Shown one piece after another: positions 8,187 through 15,690 of a DNA stretch of 40,276 nucleotides. A program made the position numbers and the translations under genes. Each line of letters opens with the position of its first letter. The stretch's first letter is position 1. The notes beneath the pieces were generated by a model. That model saw nothing but the letters and a program-made list of their open reading frames with translations, searched no databases and was not told where the DNA came from. The DNA is from Paenibacillus oceani. Lineage in GTDB: Bacteria; Bacillota; Bacilli; Paenibacillales; NBRC-103111. The DNA is taken from NCBI RefSeq assembly GCF_014705615.1, contig NZ_JACXJA010000066.1, positions 1 to 40,276 on the forward strand. Direction: 5' to 3'.

Positions 8187-8228
8187 GCAAAAAGTGCCCC
8201 TATGGGCAGAGCCCATCAGGGTGTTGCT
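8187..8228 (+). terminator. Hairpin after the thiolase gene
   Basis: GCAAAAAGTGCCCCTATGGGC pairs imperfectly with GCCCATCAGGGTGTTGC around a three-base loop. There is no T-run directly after it, so it is a weak terminator or an mRNA-stabilising 3' hairpin, with the stronger structure at 8289-8335 doing the termination. Confidence 0.45.
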
Positions 8229-8251
8229 TATACGAAGGGCTGTCGCCGAAA

Positions 8252-8340
8252 GTGTCGCTATGACAGGGTGATGTCCCGATTTTCAAACGAAAGGACCTCA
8301 AATTCCGCTGTAGCGCGGAGACAGAGGTCCTTTTTCTCGA
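8252..8340 (+). terminator. Two-hairpin terminator, dispersed family copy 2
   Basis: The small palindrome GGGTGATGTCCC (8266-8277) is followed by a hairpin in which GAAAGGACCTC (8289-8299) pairs with GAGGTCCTTTTT (8324-8335) and TCCGC pairs with GCGGA inside, ending in a T-run. It closes the ketoacid operon and belongs to the family seen at 3400-3490 and 31522-31615. Confidence 0.82.
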
Positions 8341-8526
8341 ACCAGTCAAAGTAGGGCGGTAAAAAATCACAAACCGGCCTGGTTTCTTCACTGGAACTTA
8401 ATGGCTGTTTGCTTAAGGAAGGCCGCGAGGAAGAAGCCGGAAATAGGGCCAAGGCAACCGGTTCGCAGCTGATCAGAAAGCGATTTTCACTCGCTACCGG
8501 CCCCCTCTGTTACTTGGAAAACGTTG
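8341..8526. other. Spacer before the ABC transporter operon
   Basis: No gene, known RNA or clear repeat is seen here. A stretch at 8342-8365 resembles the tails after the other family hairpins (tails at 3514-3540 and 11042-11065 share ACCRTRCTAAAG followed by G-rich sequence), but the match is short. Confidence 0.3.
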
Positions 8527-8535
8527 TGCTATAAT
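8527..8535 (+). promoter_or_regulatory. Extended -10 promoter of the ABC operon
   Basis: TGCTATAAT is a perfect extended -10 element (TG-N-TATAAT). The -35 position carries no good match, as is common for extended -10 promoters. The ribosome site AAAGGGG follows at 8543-8549. Confidence 0.7.
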
Positions 8536-8557
8536 AGCAGGGAAAGGGGCGGGACGA

Positions 8558-9283
8558 ATGATCGAATTGACAAATGTGACGAAAAGCTACAATGGAAAAG
8601 TTAAAGCGGTGGACAATCTGGATCTGATTGTCAGGGGCGGAGAAATATTCGGATTTCTCGGGCCGAACGGCGCAGGCAAAACAACGACGATTAAGATGAT
8701 TACGGGGATAGCCAAACCGGACAAAGGCAGCATTACGATCAACGGCCACGATATTTCCCAGTCGCCGATCGAAGCCAAGAAGCAGTTCGGCTACGTGCCG
8801 GACAGTCCGGACTTGTTTCTGCGGCTGAAAGGGCTCGAGTATTTGAACTTCATGGCCGATATGTACGATGTGCCGAAGGAAGCCCGCAAGGAACGGATCG
8901 ATGCGCTCGCCCGCCGATTCGACATGTCGCAGGCCATATCCGACCCGATTCAGAGTTATTCTCACGGGATGAGACAAAAAATCGTCATCATGGGCGTGCT
9001 CATCCACGATCCCGCGGTGTGGATTTTGGACGAGCCGCTAACCGGTCTCGACCCCAAGTCGTCCTACACGCTGAAGGAAATGATGCGCGAGCATGCGGAT
9101 GCGGGCAAAACGGTCTTTTTCTCCACGCATGTGCTCGAAGTGGCCGAGAAGCTGTGCGACCGGGTGGCGATTATCAATAAGGGCGAAGTGTTGTTTTGCG
9201 GGACGTTCAAGGACATGCAGGAGCGGTTCCAATCGGATCTGTCCCTGGAGAGATTGTTCCTGGAGTTGACGGAAAATGAATAA
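8558..9283 (+). CDS. ABC transporter ATP-binding protein
   Basis: A 241-residue ATPase subunit. Walker A is GPNGAGKTT (residues 35-43), the ABC signature is SHGMRQ (135-140, a variant of LSGGQ common in export-type ATPases of the CcmA/NatA group), Walker B is VWILDEP (154-160) and the switch histidine is His191. It overlaps the following permease gene by eight bases, so the two form one exporter whose ATPase works at the inner face of the membrane. The substrate is unknown. Confidence 0.93.
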   Translation: MIELTNVTKSYNGKVKAVDNLDLIVRGGEIFGFLGPNGAGKTTTIKMITGIAKPDKGSITINGHDISQSPIEAKKQFGYVPDSPDLFLRLKGLEYLNFMADMYDVPKEARKERIDALARRFDMSQAISDPIQSYSHGMRQKIVIMGVLIHDPAVWILDEPLTGLDPKSSYTLKEMMREHADAGKTVFFSTHVLEVAEKLCDRVAIINKGEVLFCGTFKDMQERFQSDLSLERLFLELTENE

Positions 9284-10946
9284 GACGCTGGCGTTAACCC
9301 GCATTCTGATCAAAAACGGCTCCGGACAGTTTTCCAAATCCGGTAAGCGCGGCAAGCTGCCGACGCATATTCTTTTGCCGATTTTGCTCGCTGTCGCCTT
9401 GCTTCCGTTTGCCTCCATATTGGGCGGCTTCGTCGCCTTTTTGTATGACGGATTGAAGCCGATCGGACAAGAGGGCGCCGTGCTGGGGCTCGGGTTGTCC
9501 ATCACGAGTTTCGTCGTGTTTATGTTCGGTATTTTCTACATCATCACCGTCTTTTACTTCGCGCAGGATGTCGAGCATTTGCTGCCGCTGCCTTTGAAGC
9601 CGTCGCAGATCGTCTCGGCCAAATTTTTGACGGTGCTGTTGTACGAATATTTGACCCAGCTCGTCCTGTTGGCGCCCCTGCTGATCGTCTTCGGGGTCAA
9701 GGCCGGCGCCGGCGTGATGTATTACGTGTATGCCGTCATTACGTTCCTGGCGCTGCCGGTCCTGCCGCTCGTGGTCGCTTCGGTAGTGTCGATGGCGATC
9801 ATGAGTTTTTCGGGCATAGCCCGCAACAAGGACCGCTTCCGGTTAATCGGCGGTACGATCGCCGTCTTGTTCTCGCTCGGCTTGAATGTGTTCATCCAGC
9901 GGTCCGTCCGGAGCACGATGAAGCCGGAGGAAATCCAGAACATGCTGCTCGGCGGAGGCAATACGTTCCTCGATCTGGTGACCCAGTCGGTCCCGACCGT
10001 CAAGCTCGCGGCGAACGCGCTGCTGAAAGAATCGGAGCTCGCGGGGCTGGCGTATATCGTTTTGTTTGCAGGGGTGTCGGTACTTCTGTATGCGGCTTTT
10101 GCGGCGCTCGCCCAAAAATTTTATTTCAAGGGCGTCATGGGCATGTCCGAATCTTCCGCGCGGCGTATTCAGCTAAGCGGCCAGCAGCTGGACAAGATGA
10201 CCGTGCAGCAATCGGCCGTCCGGTCGATGCTGATGAAGGAGATACGCATTTTGCTGCGCACGCCGCCTTATTTCCTCAACTGCGTATTTATGACGCTGAT
10301 GTGGCCGATCATTATGCTGATTCCGCTGCTCTCCCAGCCTGAACTGGCGGGGATGCTCGGTCAAGCGTCACAGTTTCTCGACCAGGGCGGGATCGGTTCG
10401 ATGGTGCTGGCCGGAGGCGTCGGGGTTTTCCTGTTCATCTCCGGGGCGAATGCGACGGCATCGACTTCGATATCGAGAGAAGGGACCGGGTTTTTCGTAT
10501 TGAAATACCTTCCGGTGCCCGTACATCATATTCTGACCGCCAAAGTGATGAGCGGATGGATTGTTACGATGATCGGTACGGTTTTGATTCTTGGCGCCGC
10601 GTATTTTCTGATCCATCTGCCGCTTGCGATTATTTTGCTGCTGCTGCTGCTGGCGGTGCCGGCTACGCTGTTCACCTGCCTGACAGGCGTATGGGTCGAC
10701 CTGTTCCGCCCGGTGCTGAACTGGGATAACGAGCAGAAGGCGGTCAAGCAAAACATGAACGGCGTGTTCAACCTGCTTATTTGCGTAGCGTTTGCCGGCC
10801 TGTTGTTTTTCCTCGTGTCCCGACTCGGTTTAAGCTTGACGACGACGGCGATCGTGCTGATGCTGATTTTGGTTGCAGCCGATCTGCTGCTGTACCGACT
10901 GCTTCAGACGAAAGGTCAAATCTGGTTTGCGAAAATTGAAAACTAA
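9276..10946 (+). CDS. ABC-2 type exporter permease, large single subunit
   Basis: A 556-residue integral membrane protein with many hydrophobic helices, beginning with a segment at about residues 30-50 and ending with paired helices around 500-545. The organisation (paired N- and C-terminal bundles joined by a hydrophilic segment near residues 285-325, 'SSARRIQLSGQQLDKMTVQQ') fits the large 'putative ABC exporter' permeases of Bacillota. It is translationally coupled to the ATPase. Such pairs have been linked to efflux of peptides, lipids or antibiotics, but nothing here shows the cargo. Confidence 0.82.
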   Translation: MNKTLALTRILIKNGSGQFSKSGKRGKLPTHILLPILLAVALLPFASILGGFVAFLYDGLKPIGQEGAVLGLGLSITSFVVFMFGIFYIITVFYFAQDVEHLLPLPLKPSQIVSAKFLTVLLYEYLTQLVLLAPLLIVFGVKAGAGVMYYVYAVITFLALPVLPLVVASVVSMAIMSFSGIARNKDRFRLIGGTIAVLFSLGLNVFIQRSVRSTMKPEEIQNMLLGGGNTFLDLVTQSVPTVKLAANALLKESELAGLAYIVLFAGVSVLLYAAFAALAQKFYFKGVMGMSESSARRIQLSGQQLDKMTVQQSAVRSMLMKEIRILLRTPPYFLNCVFMTLMWPIIMLIPLLSQPELAGMLGQASQFLDQGGIGSMVLAGGVGVFLFISGANATASTSISREGTGFFVLKYLPVPVHHILTAKVMSGWIVTMIGTVLILGAAYFLIHLPLAIILLLLLLAVPATLFTCLTGVWVDLFRPVLNWDNEQKAVKQNMNGVFNLLICVAFAGLLFFLVSRLGLSLTTTAIVLMLILVAADLLLYRLLQTKGQIWFAKIEN

Positions 10947-10968
10947 CGGCTCAAAATCAAAGTGAACG

Positions 10969-11017
10969 AATCCTTCGGAAACCTGCGCGGATGCGGCAGG
11001 TCCGGAGGATTTTTTTT
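10969..11017 (+). terminator. Rho-independent terminator of the ABC operon
   Basis: AATCCTTCGGA (10969-10979) pairs with TCCGGAGGATT (11001-11011), with inner ACCTGC/GCAGGT pairing, followed by seven to eight T residues. Confidence 0.92.
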
Positions 11018-11279
11018 AATCTGCCAGAAAGTTCAAGTTCTTTACCGTGCTAAAGGGAAGGGGGGCCCTTGCTTGGGATTTGAGAACGTATACTTAGGTC
11101 CGATGACTAACCAATCCGATCGTTCTTATCGCTGAAAGACGACTTTAATCCATACTTAACGAATCCGGGGAACGTTATCGGACCGAAAGTGGAAAACACG
11201 ATCCCGATTTACGGGAATAACCATACAAGAGTTCGTTACAAATTCAAACGCCCGCATTCGGCTCTGATAACGAATGTAG
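11018..11279. other. Spacer with no recognised gene
   Basis: AT/GC composition is mixed and there is no open frame with a ribosome site. The segment 11042-11065 resembles 3514-3540, the tail after the first dispersed terminator. Several CGTTA/TAACG words (around 11160-11280) give scattered potential to pair. I see nothing else that can be supported. Confidence 0.3.
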
Positions 11280-11420
11280 GGTTCGTTAGTCATGCGACCG
11301 CAAAAACAACACGACTAAGGGTGAGCGGCTGGAGCGAAGGACCCAATCCCTCCCACGCACGAACGTATGGGTTTGCACGTTAAAGGACTGTCCGGGACCC
11401 GTACGGTTTTTCTTAATTTA
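11280..11420 (+). repeat. Second dispersed intergenic repeat, copy 2
   Basis: CGGCTGGAGCGAAGG (11326-11340), then ACGTATGGGTTTGCACGTTA with AAGGACTGTCCGG after it (11364-11396), then ACGGTTTTTCTTAA (11403-11416), match the ordered blocks of 3900-4101. The repeat ends about 45 bp before the MarR promoter. Confidence 0.65.
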
Positions 11421-11461
11421 TCAGAATCTTTCCTCAAGGAGAAGATAGATGAAATCTGCCA

Positions 11462-11516
11462 TTGCGCTTATTGGTTGCATCAAATATAATTGCATAGACA
11501 ACTAATTATTGCAATT
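11462..11516 (+). promoter_or_regulatory. MarR promoter with overlapping palindromic operator
   Basis: TTGCGC (11462-11467), 17 bp spacer, TATAAT (11485-11490) forms a promoter. An inverted repeat AATTGCA (11488-11494) / TGCAATT (11510-11516) overlaps the -10 and start region, the usual place for a MarR autoregulatory operator. The central ATAGACAACTA also resembles sites of this family. Binding is inferred from position and symmetry. Confidence 0.6.
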
Positions 11517-11543
11517 TCGGATAAGAAGGTGAATGAATCCAAG

Positions 11544-12011
11544 ATGGAACAGGAACATGCTGCAACAACCGTGAATCTGCTGGAGCGGTCGGTCGGTTTT
11601 ATGATGGGCGTCACATACCGCAAGCTGTCCAACTTGCTGCAGCACCGGTTGAAGGAATACGACATTACTCCGGAGCAGTGGTCGGTATTGTATCAGGTGG
11701 ATCGGGCGGAAGGGCTGATTCAGAAAGAAATTGCGGAGCGCACCTGCAAAGATAAACCGACGACGACACGAATTCTCGATCATCTGGAGAGCAAAGGGCT
11801 CATCTATAAGCAAACGGGCAAAAATGACCGGCGGTCGTTTCTCGTTTACGCCACCGACAAAGGATCGTCGCTGATCGGGCAGACGGCACCGGTCGAGCAG
11901 CAGCTGATCGAGGAAATCAAGATGTGCGTGACAGAGGAAGAGTACGCGCTGCTGATGGAGCTTATTATACGCATCAATCACCGCGCTGCCGAACTGACAG
12001 ATCAAGAGTAG
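11544..12011 (+). CDS. MarR-family transcriptional regulator
   Basis: A 155-residue winged-helix regulator. The DNA-binding core is visible as 'EGLIQKEIAERTCKDKPTTTRILDHLESKGLI' (recognition helix) followed by the wing 'GKNDRRSFLVYATDKG', with N- and C-terminal dimerisation helices. I start at ATG 11544. In-frame upstream codons (TTG at 11490 and GTG at 11529) lie in the promoter/operator or at the AAGAAGG site; the spacing to 11544 is rather long (14 bases), so GTG 11529 is not wholly excluded. The next gene is an MFS pump 12 bases downstream, a classic MarR-efflux pair. It should repress the operon until a small, often aromatic, molecule binds. Confidence 0.9.
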   Translation: MEQEHAATTVNLLERSVGFMMGVTYRKLSNLLQHRLKEYDITPEQWSVLYQVDRAEGLIQKEIAERTCKDKPTTTRILDHLESKGLIYKQTGKNDRRSFLVYATDKGSSLIGQTAPVEQQLIEEIKMCVTEEEYALLMELIIRINHRAAELTDQE

Positions 12012-12023
12012 GAGAAGATTCGA

Positions 12024-13295
12024 ATGCAACCAGAACAATCAGCGAGACTATGGACGAAGCCGTTCGTCGCTTTGACGATCTGTTCGTTTTTATTGTTTTT
12101 GAATTTGCAGATGCTGCTGTCTTCGTTCCCCGCCTATGTCAAAAACGAATACAAGGCCGGAGATATGACCGTCAGCTTGACGACAAGTGTGTTCGCTTTA
12201 TCGGCGATTGTAACCCGATTTGCGACGGCGGCTCTGATGCGTTACGTGCACCGCAACGTCATTTTGTATGCCGGGCTGGCGATTGCTGCCTTAACGACCG
12301 GTATTTATATATATGCTGGTTCGGTAGGAGGTCTGCTGCTCATGCGCGCCGGTTACGGTGTAGGCTTCGGGATGGCGAGCACGATCATTCCGACGCTCGT
12401 CTCCCAGATCATCCCGTCCCGGAGAATGGGCGAGGGGATCGGTTATTTTGGATTGTCCACCAGTCTGGCGATGTCCGTCGGGCCGATGATCGGCTTAAAT
12501 GTGATGGACTTGTCCGGCTTCGGTACGCTCTCCATAATGGGGACGGCTGCCATTATTTTGATTTTTCCGCTTTTGCTGCTGACTCGTGCGGCGCCGGCGG
12601 ATTCCAGGCGGAATACGGACTCCGCACCAGCGTCCGCGGCCCGCTCTCAGGGCAATCAGACGAACCGGACCAACCAGCCGGGCGAGAAACCGAGATGGAA
12701 TACGAAGTTATTATTTCCCGCCTTGCTTAATGTTATTTTGGCCGTTACTTACAGCGGTTTGCTCAGCTTTATCGCTTTGTACGGAGAATCGGTCAAGCTG
12801 GAGCAGGTCGGACTGTTTTTCTTATTTAACGCGATAACGATCATTTTGATCCGCCCGATCTCCGGCAGAATCTTCGACCGGAAAGGTCATGGAGCGGTTC
12901 TCGTCCCGGCCGCGATTAGTGTTATTGCCAGCTTGCTTCTGCTGTCGTACGCGCACACCATACCAATGCTGTTTGTGTCCGCTTTGCTGTACGGGCTCGG
13001 CTTCGGAGCGATTCAGCCGACCATTCAGGCGTGGATGCTGCGGGTAACGCCGAGAGAGCGGCACGGGGCGGCCAACAGCATGTATTACAACTCGACCGAT
13101 CTGGGCGTGTCGGCAGGGGCGATGATACTGGGGGCGATCTCGTCCGTATCGAATTATGCGGTCATGTACCGGTACTCCGCCGGCTTTATGGTATTATTCC
13201 TGGTCGTATATGCTCTTGCCGGTATGGCGGCCGCCCGGTTCGGGGCACCTCGGGCGAAGAGGGGCGCGGATATTATTTACGAGCATAAATCTTGA
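12024..13295 (+). CDS. MFS efflux transporter
   Basis: A 423-residue major facilitator with about 12 membrane helices split 6+6 by a polar loop (residues about 190-225). The family motif A-like loop after helix 2 is 'ALMRYVHRNVILYAGL' and its second-half counterpart is 'GRIFDRKGHGAVLVPA'. The ribosome site TAGGAG overlaps the stop codon of the MarR gene, so the two are co-transcribed and coupled. A drug or toxic-metabolite proton antiporter is most likely from family and partner; the substrate is unknown. Confidence 0.9.
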   Translation: MQPEQSARLWTKPFVALTICSFLLFLNLQMLLSSFPAYVKNEYKAGDMTVSLTTSVFALSAIVTRFATAALMRYVHRNVILYAGLAIAALTTGIYIYAGSVGGLLLMRAGYGVGFGMASTIIPTLVSQIIPSRRMGEGIGYFGLSTSLAMSVGPMIGLNVMDLSGFGTLSIMGTAAIILIFPLLLLTRAAPADSRRNTDSAPASAARSQGNQTNRTNQPGEKPRWNTKLLFPALLNVILAVTYSGLLSFIALYGESVKLEQVGLFFLFNAITIILIRPISGRIFDRKGHGAVLVPAAISVIASLLLLSYAHTIPMLFVSALLYGLGFGAIQPTIQAWMLRVTPRERHGAANSMYYNSTDLGVSAGAMILGAISSVSNYAVMYRYSAGFMVLFLVVYALAGMAAARFGAPRAKRGADIIYEHKS

Positions 13296-13333
13296 CGGCT
13301 GCCGCGTCTGCTATGAGAATACCGTATCGAATA

Positions 13334-13370
13334 AGAAAAATAGGTTTGGTCCAATCGTGCCTATTTCTTT
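13334..13370 (+). terminator. Possible terminator after the MFS gene
   Basis: AAGAAAAATAGG pairs with CCTATTTCTTT across a 15-base loop, within a wider GTATCG/CGATAC pairing. The T content of the right arm could act as the tract, but no separate T-run follows. Confidence 0.45.
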
Positions 13371-13429
13371 GACCGATACGAACACCAAGCTTCGGCTTTC
13401 TGCTTATTCTTGTTAAGCCAAACGGAGAT

Positions 13430-13513
13430 TACTTCTACCCCTTCCCCCTTGAAGGGGCTTTTTGAATTTCTATGTAAAATTATGGAGCTACTCATTCTAG
13501 TAAGGCGATTTTT
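13430..13513. repeat. Left copy of a directly repeated ~80 bp sequence flanking the carbohydrate block
   Basis: The sequence from TACTTCTACCCCTTCC to AAGGCGATTTTT aligns at roughly 80 percent with 25438-25508, including AAAATTATGGA and CTACTCATTC. It resembles the decayed end of an insertion element. In this copy CCCCTTC/GAAGGGG followed by CTTTTT could also form a small hairpin. Confidence 0.7.
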
Positions 13514-13559
13514 GCTTTGATCCTCTTCCAGACATGCCGGTTCGCAAAAATCTTTCGCC

Positions 13560-13760
13560 AGCTTAAGCAGGAGCTGCTGCAACACGAACTCGGTTCAGGG
13601 AAGACGCTCGTTCAGCTTTTGGAAGGACTTGGCATCACTCTCTGGCTCGATGTCCTGGCTGTTGAGAAATATGAGCTGATTGGCAATAAACGGACGAAAC
13701 GGTTGTACACAAAACCGGCTATCAGAACGCCTACTACTCGAGCCGGGTATCTCCAAAGCG
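13560..13760 (+). pseudogene. Possible decayed transposase fragment (IS256/mutator-like), weak
   Basis: One frame reads 'LLQHELGSGKTL' and later 'LDVLAVEKYELIGNKRTK', and a shifted frame continues with 'TGYQNAYYSSRV'. This recalls the N-terminal region of IS256-type transposases, where an EKYER-like string is followed by RNGYY. The match needs a frameshift and is short, so the identification is tentative. It lies directly beside the 13430-13513 repeat, supporting a dead mobile element. No intact gene is present between 13296 and 14080. Confidence 0.3.
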
Positions 13761-13880
13761 ATGAAGAGAAGTTCCTCCCAATACCGCAACCTCCACAGAG
13801 TATAATACGGGTTTTTCTAATACAGTTATTTGACTCTTATAATATTTATAAATTGTCAAACTGACTTACATAAATATGGA

Positions 13881-13909
13881 TTGACATCCGTTTTTCGGTC
13901 ATTTATGAT
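13881..13909 (+). promoter_or_regulatory. Sigma-A promoter of the first GntR-SBP gene
   Basis: TTGACA (13881-13886), 17 bp, TATGAT (13904-13909). The same -35 and -10 hexamers occur upstream of the second SBP gene at 27229-27258. The predicted leader to the ATG at 14081 is about 165 bases. Confidence 0.75.
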
Positions 13910-13943
13910 GAAATTGTTCTTAATTATTGTTTTATTTATAACC

Positions 13944-13978
13944 TTGACTCTCATAATAACTACGTTTTTTAGAGTCAA
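13944..13978. promoter_or_regulatory. Perfect inverted repeat in the GntR-SBP leader
   Basis: TTGACTCT (13944-13951) and AGAGTCAA (13971-13978) are perfectly complementary across 19 bases. It lies in the transcribed leader, about 30 bases after the predicted start, and could be an operator for autoregulation or an RNA hairpin. Confidence 0.45.
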
Positions 13979-14080
13979 AAGGCGGCTTCTGGGGTTACTT
14001 ATGCAGACGGGGAGGCGGGAAGTATAAGTTCATGATAAACTAAGCGGTAGTTGAAAATGACCGACATTGGAGCGTTGAAG

Positions 14081-15469
14081 ATGGGAATACGACCGACCAG
14101 GGAACAATTTAACCGACAATTGGAGCAAATTACCGGCACGCTGCGCAACGAAATGATCGAAGGCCGCTATGCCCCAGGCGAATATTTGCCGGCGGAGCGT
14201 ACGCTGATGGAACGATTCCGCATGAGCAACAACGCGGTGCGCACCGCATTGGAAACGCTCGTCCGCGAAGGCTGGATCGAGAAGGTGCCGAGAATCGGGA
14301 ACCGGGTGGCGGCCGGACGTCCTCCGGTGAAGCTGGTGCTCGCCCGCAACATCGTTGCGCAGCGCAATCTCGAGCTTTCCAGGCTGCTGGACAACTTCCA
14401 CCGGCAATTTCCGTGGATTTCGGTGGAGACTCATAGGATTGATGGGCAAGGGAATACGGGGGACGCGGATTTGGTGTTGGTGGATAATTATCAGTTTCAG
14501 CGTATGGTCGAGGACGGAGCCATGAAGAAGCTGGAGCCGCTTGCCGGGCGCGAGGACATGTATCCGGGACTTGCCAGGCAGTTTGCGGTTGAGGGAAGCT
14601 TGTATATGCGGCCGGTCGTGTTCTCGCCGATCGTGCTTTGCTACAACAAAGCGCATTTCCGCGAATGCGGGCTGATGGAGCCGGACGGAAGCTGGACATG
14701 GGACAACTTGCTCGATTGTGCAGAGAAATTGTCGGACGGTAAAGGTAGATACGGATTCAGCTTTCACGCGCAGGATATGAATCGATGGCCTCTTTTTTTG
14801 CTGCAAAGCGGTGAACGGTTCGAATGGAACGCGGGACAGCTGAACGATTTACGCGGCACCCGGCTGCTGGAGAGCATGAAGGTGTACAAACGGATCATTC
14901 ATAACCGGAAGGCGTTCCCGCTGTTTCTGTCCGAGAGCAACGGCGATATTTTGCAAATGTTCGAGGAAGGCAAGCTGTCGATGATTTTGAACACCTACAT
15001 GGGGCTGAACTTGTGGAAACATGCGAATCTGGAGTACGATGTGGCGCCGGTTCCGTTCATTTACGAGCCGCGGACGCTTGTTATTGTTCTCGGCATCGGC
15101 ATAAGCGCCAAGTCCGCACACAAGGAAGAAGCGCGGCTGCTGGCCGATTATTTCGTTTCCGCCGGTGCGCAGAATTACATTTACGAGCATACGCTCAGCA
15201 TTCCGAGCACGCAACTGCCCACTTATTCGCCGGTCGCCTCGACGTCTGTCGGCATCAACCGCCCGGAGCGTTACGCGTTATTTCGCGAGATGATGTTTTC
15301 CCACCGCACCCATAGAGATTTGGGCATCCCGGTTATGTCTTTACCCAAAATATTTCAACCTTTGAAAGCTTATTTGGCCGATATGATTGACGAAAACGAA
15401 TTGTGCGACCGGATTCGCGGCGCGTTGTCCGGCGAAACGGGGGCGGGTGCGAGCGAAGCGGGCGACTGA
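14081..15469 (+). CDS. GntR-type regulator fused to an ABC solute-binding (SBP family 1) domain
   Basis: About 462 residues with no signal peptide. Residues 5-75 are a GntR winged helix ('GEYLPAERTLMERFRMSNNAVRTALETLVREGWIEKVPRIGNRV'-like region, seen as two strings: PAERTLMERFRMSNNAVRTA and EGWIEKVPRIGN). The rest is a solute-binding fold of the sugar/oligosaccharide class: 'SPIVLCYNKAHFRECGL', 'SWTWDNLLDCAEKL', and 'EEARLLADYFVSAGAQNYIY' match elements of secreted SBPs. The start at 14081 has GGAG eight bases upstream; TTG 14051 and ATG 14057 are alternatives with poorer sites. It is followed by an SBP remnant and an intact SBP gene. It should sense a cytoplasmic ligand and control the carbohydrate genes downstream. 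A paralogue is at 25572-26999. GntR fused to a LacI-like sensor (AraR) is known; this sensor fold is different. Confidence 0.85.
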   Translation: MGIRPTREQFNRQLEQITGTLRNEMIEGRYAPGEYLPAERTLMERFRMSNNAVRTALETLVREGWIEKVPRIGNRVAAGRPPVKLVLARNIVAQRNLELSRLLDNFHRQFPWISVETHRIDGQGNTGDADLVLVDNYQFQRMVEDGAMKKLEPLAGREDMYPGLARQFAVEGSLYMRPVVFSPIVLCYNKAHFRECGLMEPDGSWTWDNLLDCAEKLSDGKGRYGFSFHAQDMNRWPLFLLQSGERFEWNAGQLNDLRGTRLLESMKVYKRIIHNRKAFPLFLSESNGDILQMFEEGKLSMILNTYMGLNLWKHANLEYDVAPVPFIYEPRTLVIVLGIGISAKSAHKEEARLLADYFVSAGAQNYIYEHTLSIPSTQLPTYSPVASTSVGINRPERYALFREMMFSHRTHRDLGIPVMSLPKIFQPLKAYLADMIDENELCDRIRGALSGETGAGASEAGD

Positions 15470-15485
15470 ACTTGTGGAGGGACCG

Positions 15486-15660
15486 ATGATGGCTGCTTGC
15501 CGCCGTACTGGCGGCAGCCTCGCTGACGGCTTACGCCGGCGGCAAAATGAAAGCGGTAACAAGGCGGGTGAAGCAACCGATCAGGCGCCGGAGCAAACAC
15601 AACCGATGGATCTGGTGTTTTATCCGTCGTCCGGGATTTCGACGAAGCCAACTTTATTAC
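15486..15660 (+). pseudogene. Decayed N-terminus of an SBP lipoprotein gene
   Basis: A good ribosome site (GGAGG, 15476-15480) and ATG at 15486 introduce a broken reading frame. One frame encodes a lipoprotein signal, 'WLLAAVLAAASLTAYAGGK', in which the lipobox cysteine has become tyrosine (TAC for TGC). Past an A-run the frame shifts and another frame encodes a typical mature SBP start, 'NESGNKAGEATDQAPEQT' and 'MDLVFYPSSG'. A further shift gives 'FDEANFIT', matching the position of 'WTEEVFNERF' in the SBP at 27459. The rest is missing and the intact SBP gene begins 30 bases later. I read it as a relic of a second, tandem SBP gene. Confidence 0.65.
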
Positions 15661-15690
15661 AATAAGAATTTCAAATTAGGGGGTTGACCC

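Noticed and set aside
13830-14027. Small hydrophobic ORF (one membrane helix) before the first GntR-SBP gene
   Set aside because: It runs over the promoter -10 element and the leader inverted repeat and lacks a ribosome site; hydrophobicity comes from T-rich leader DNA.
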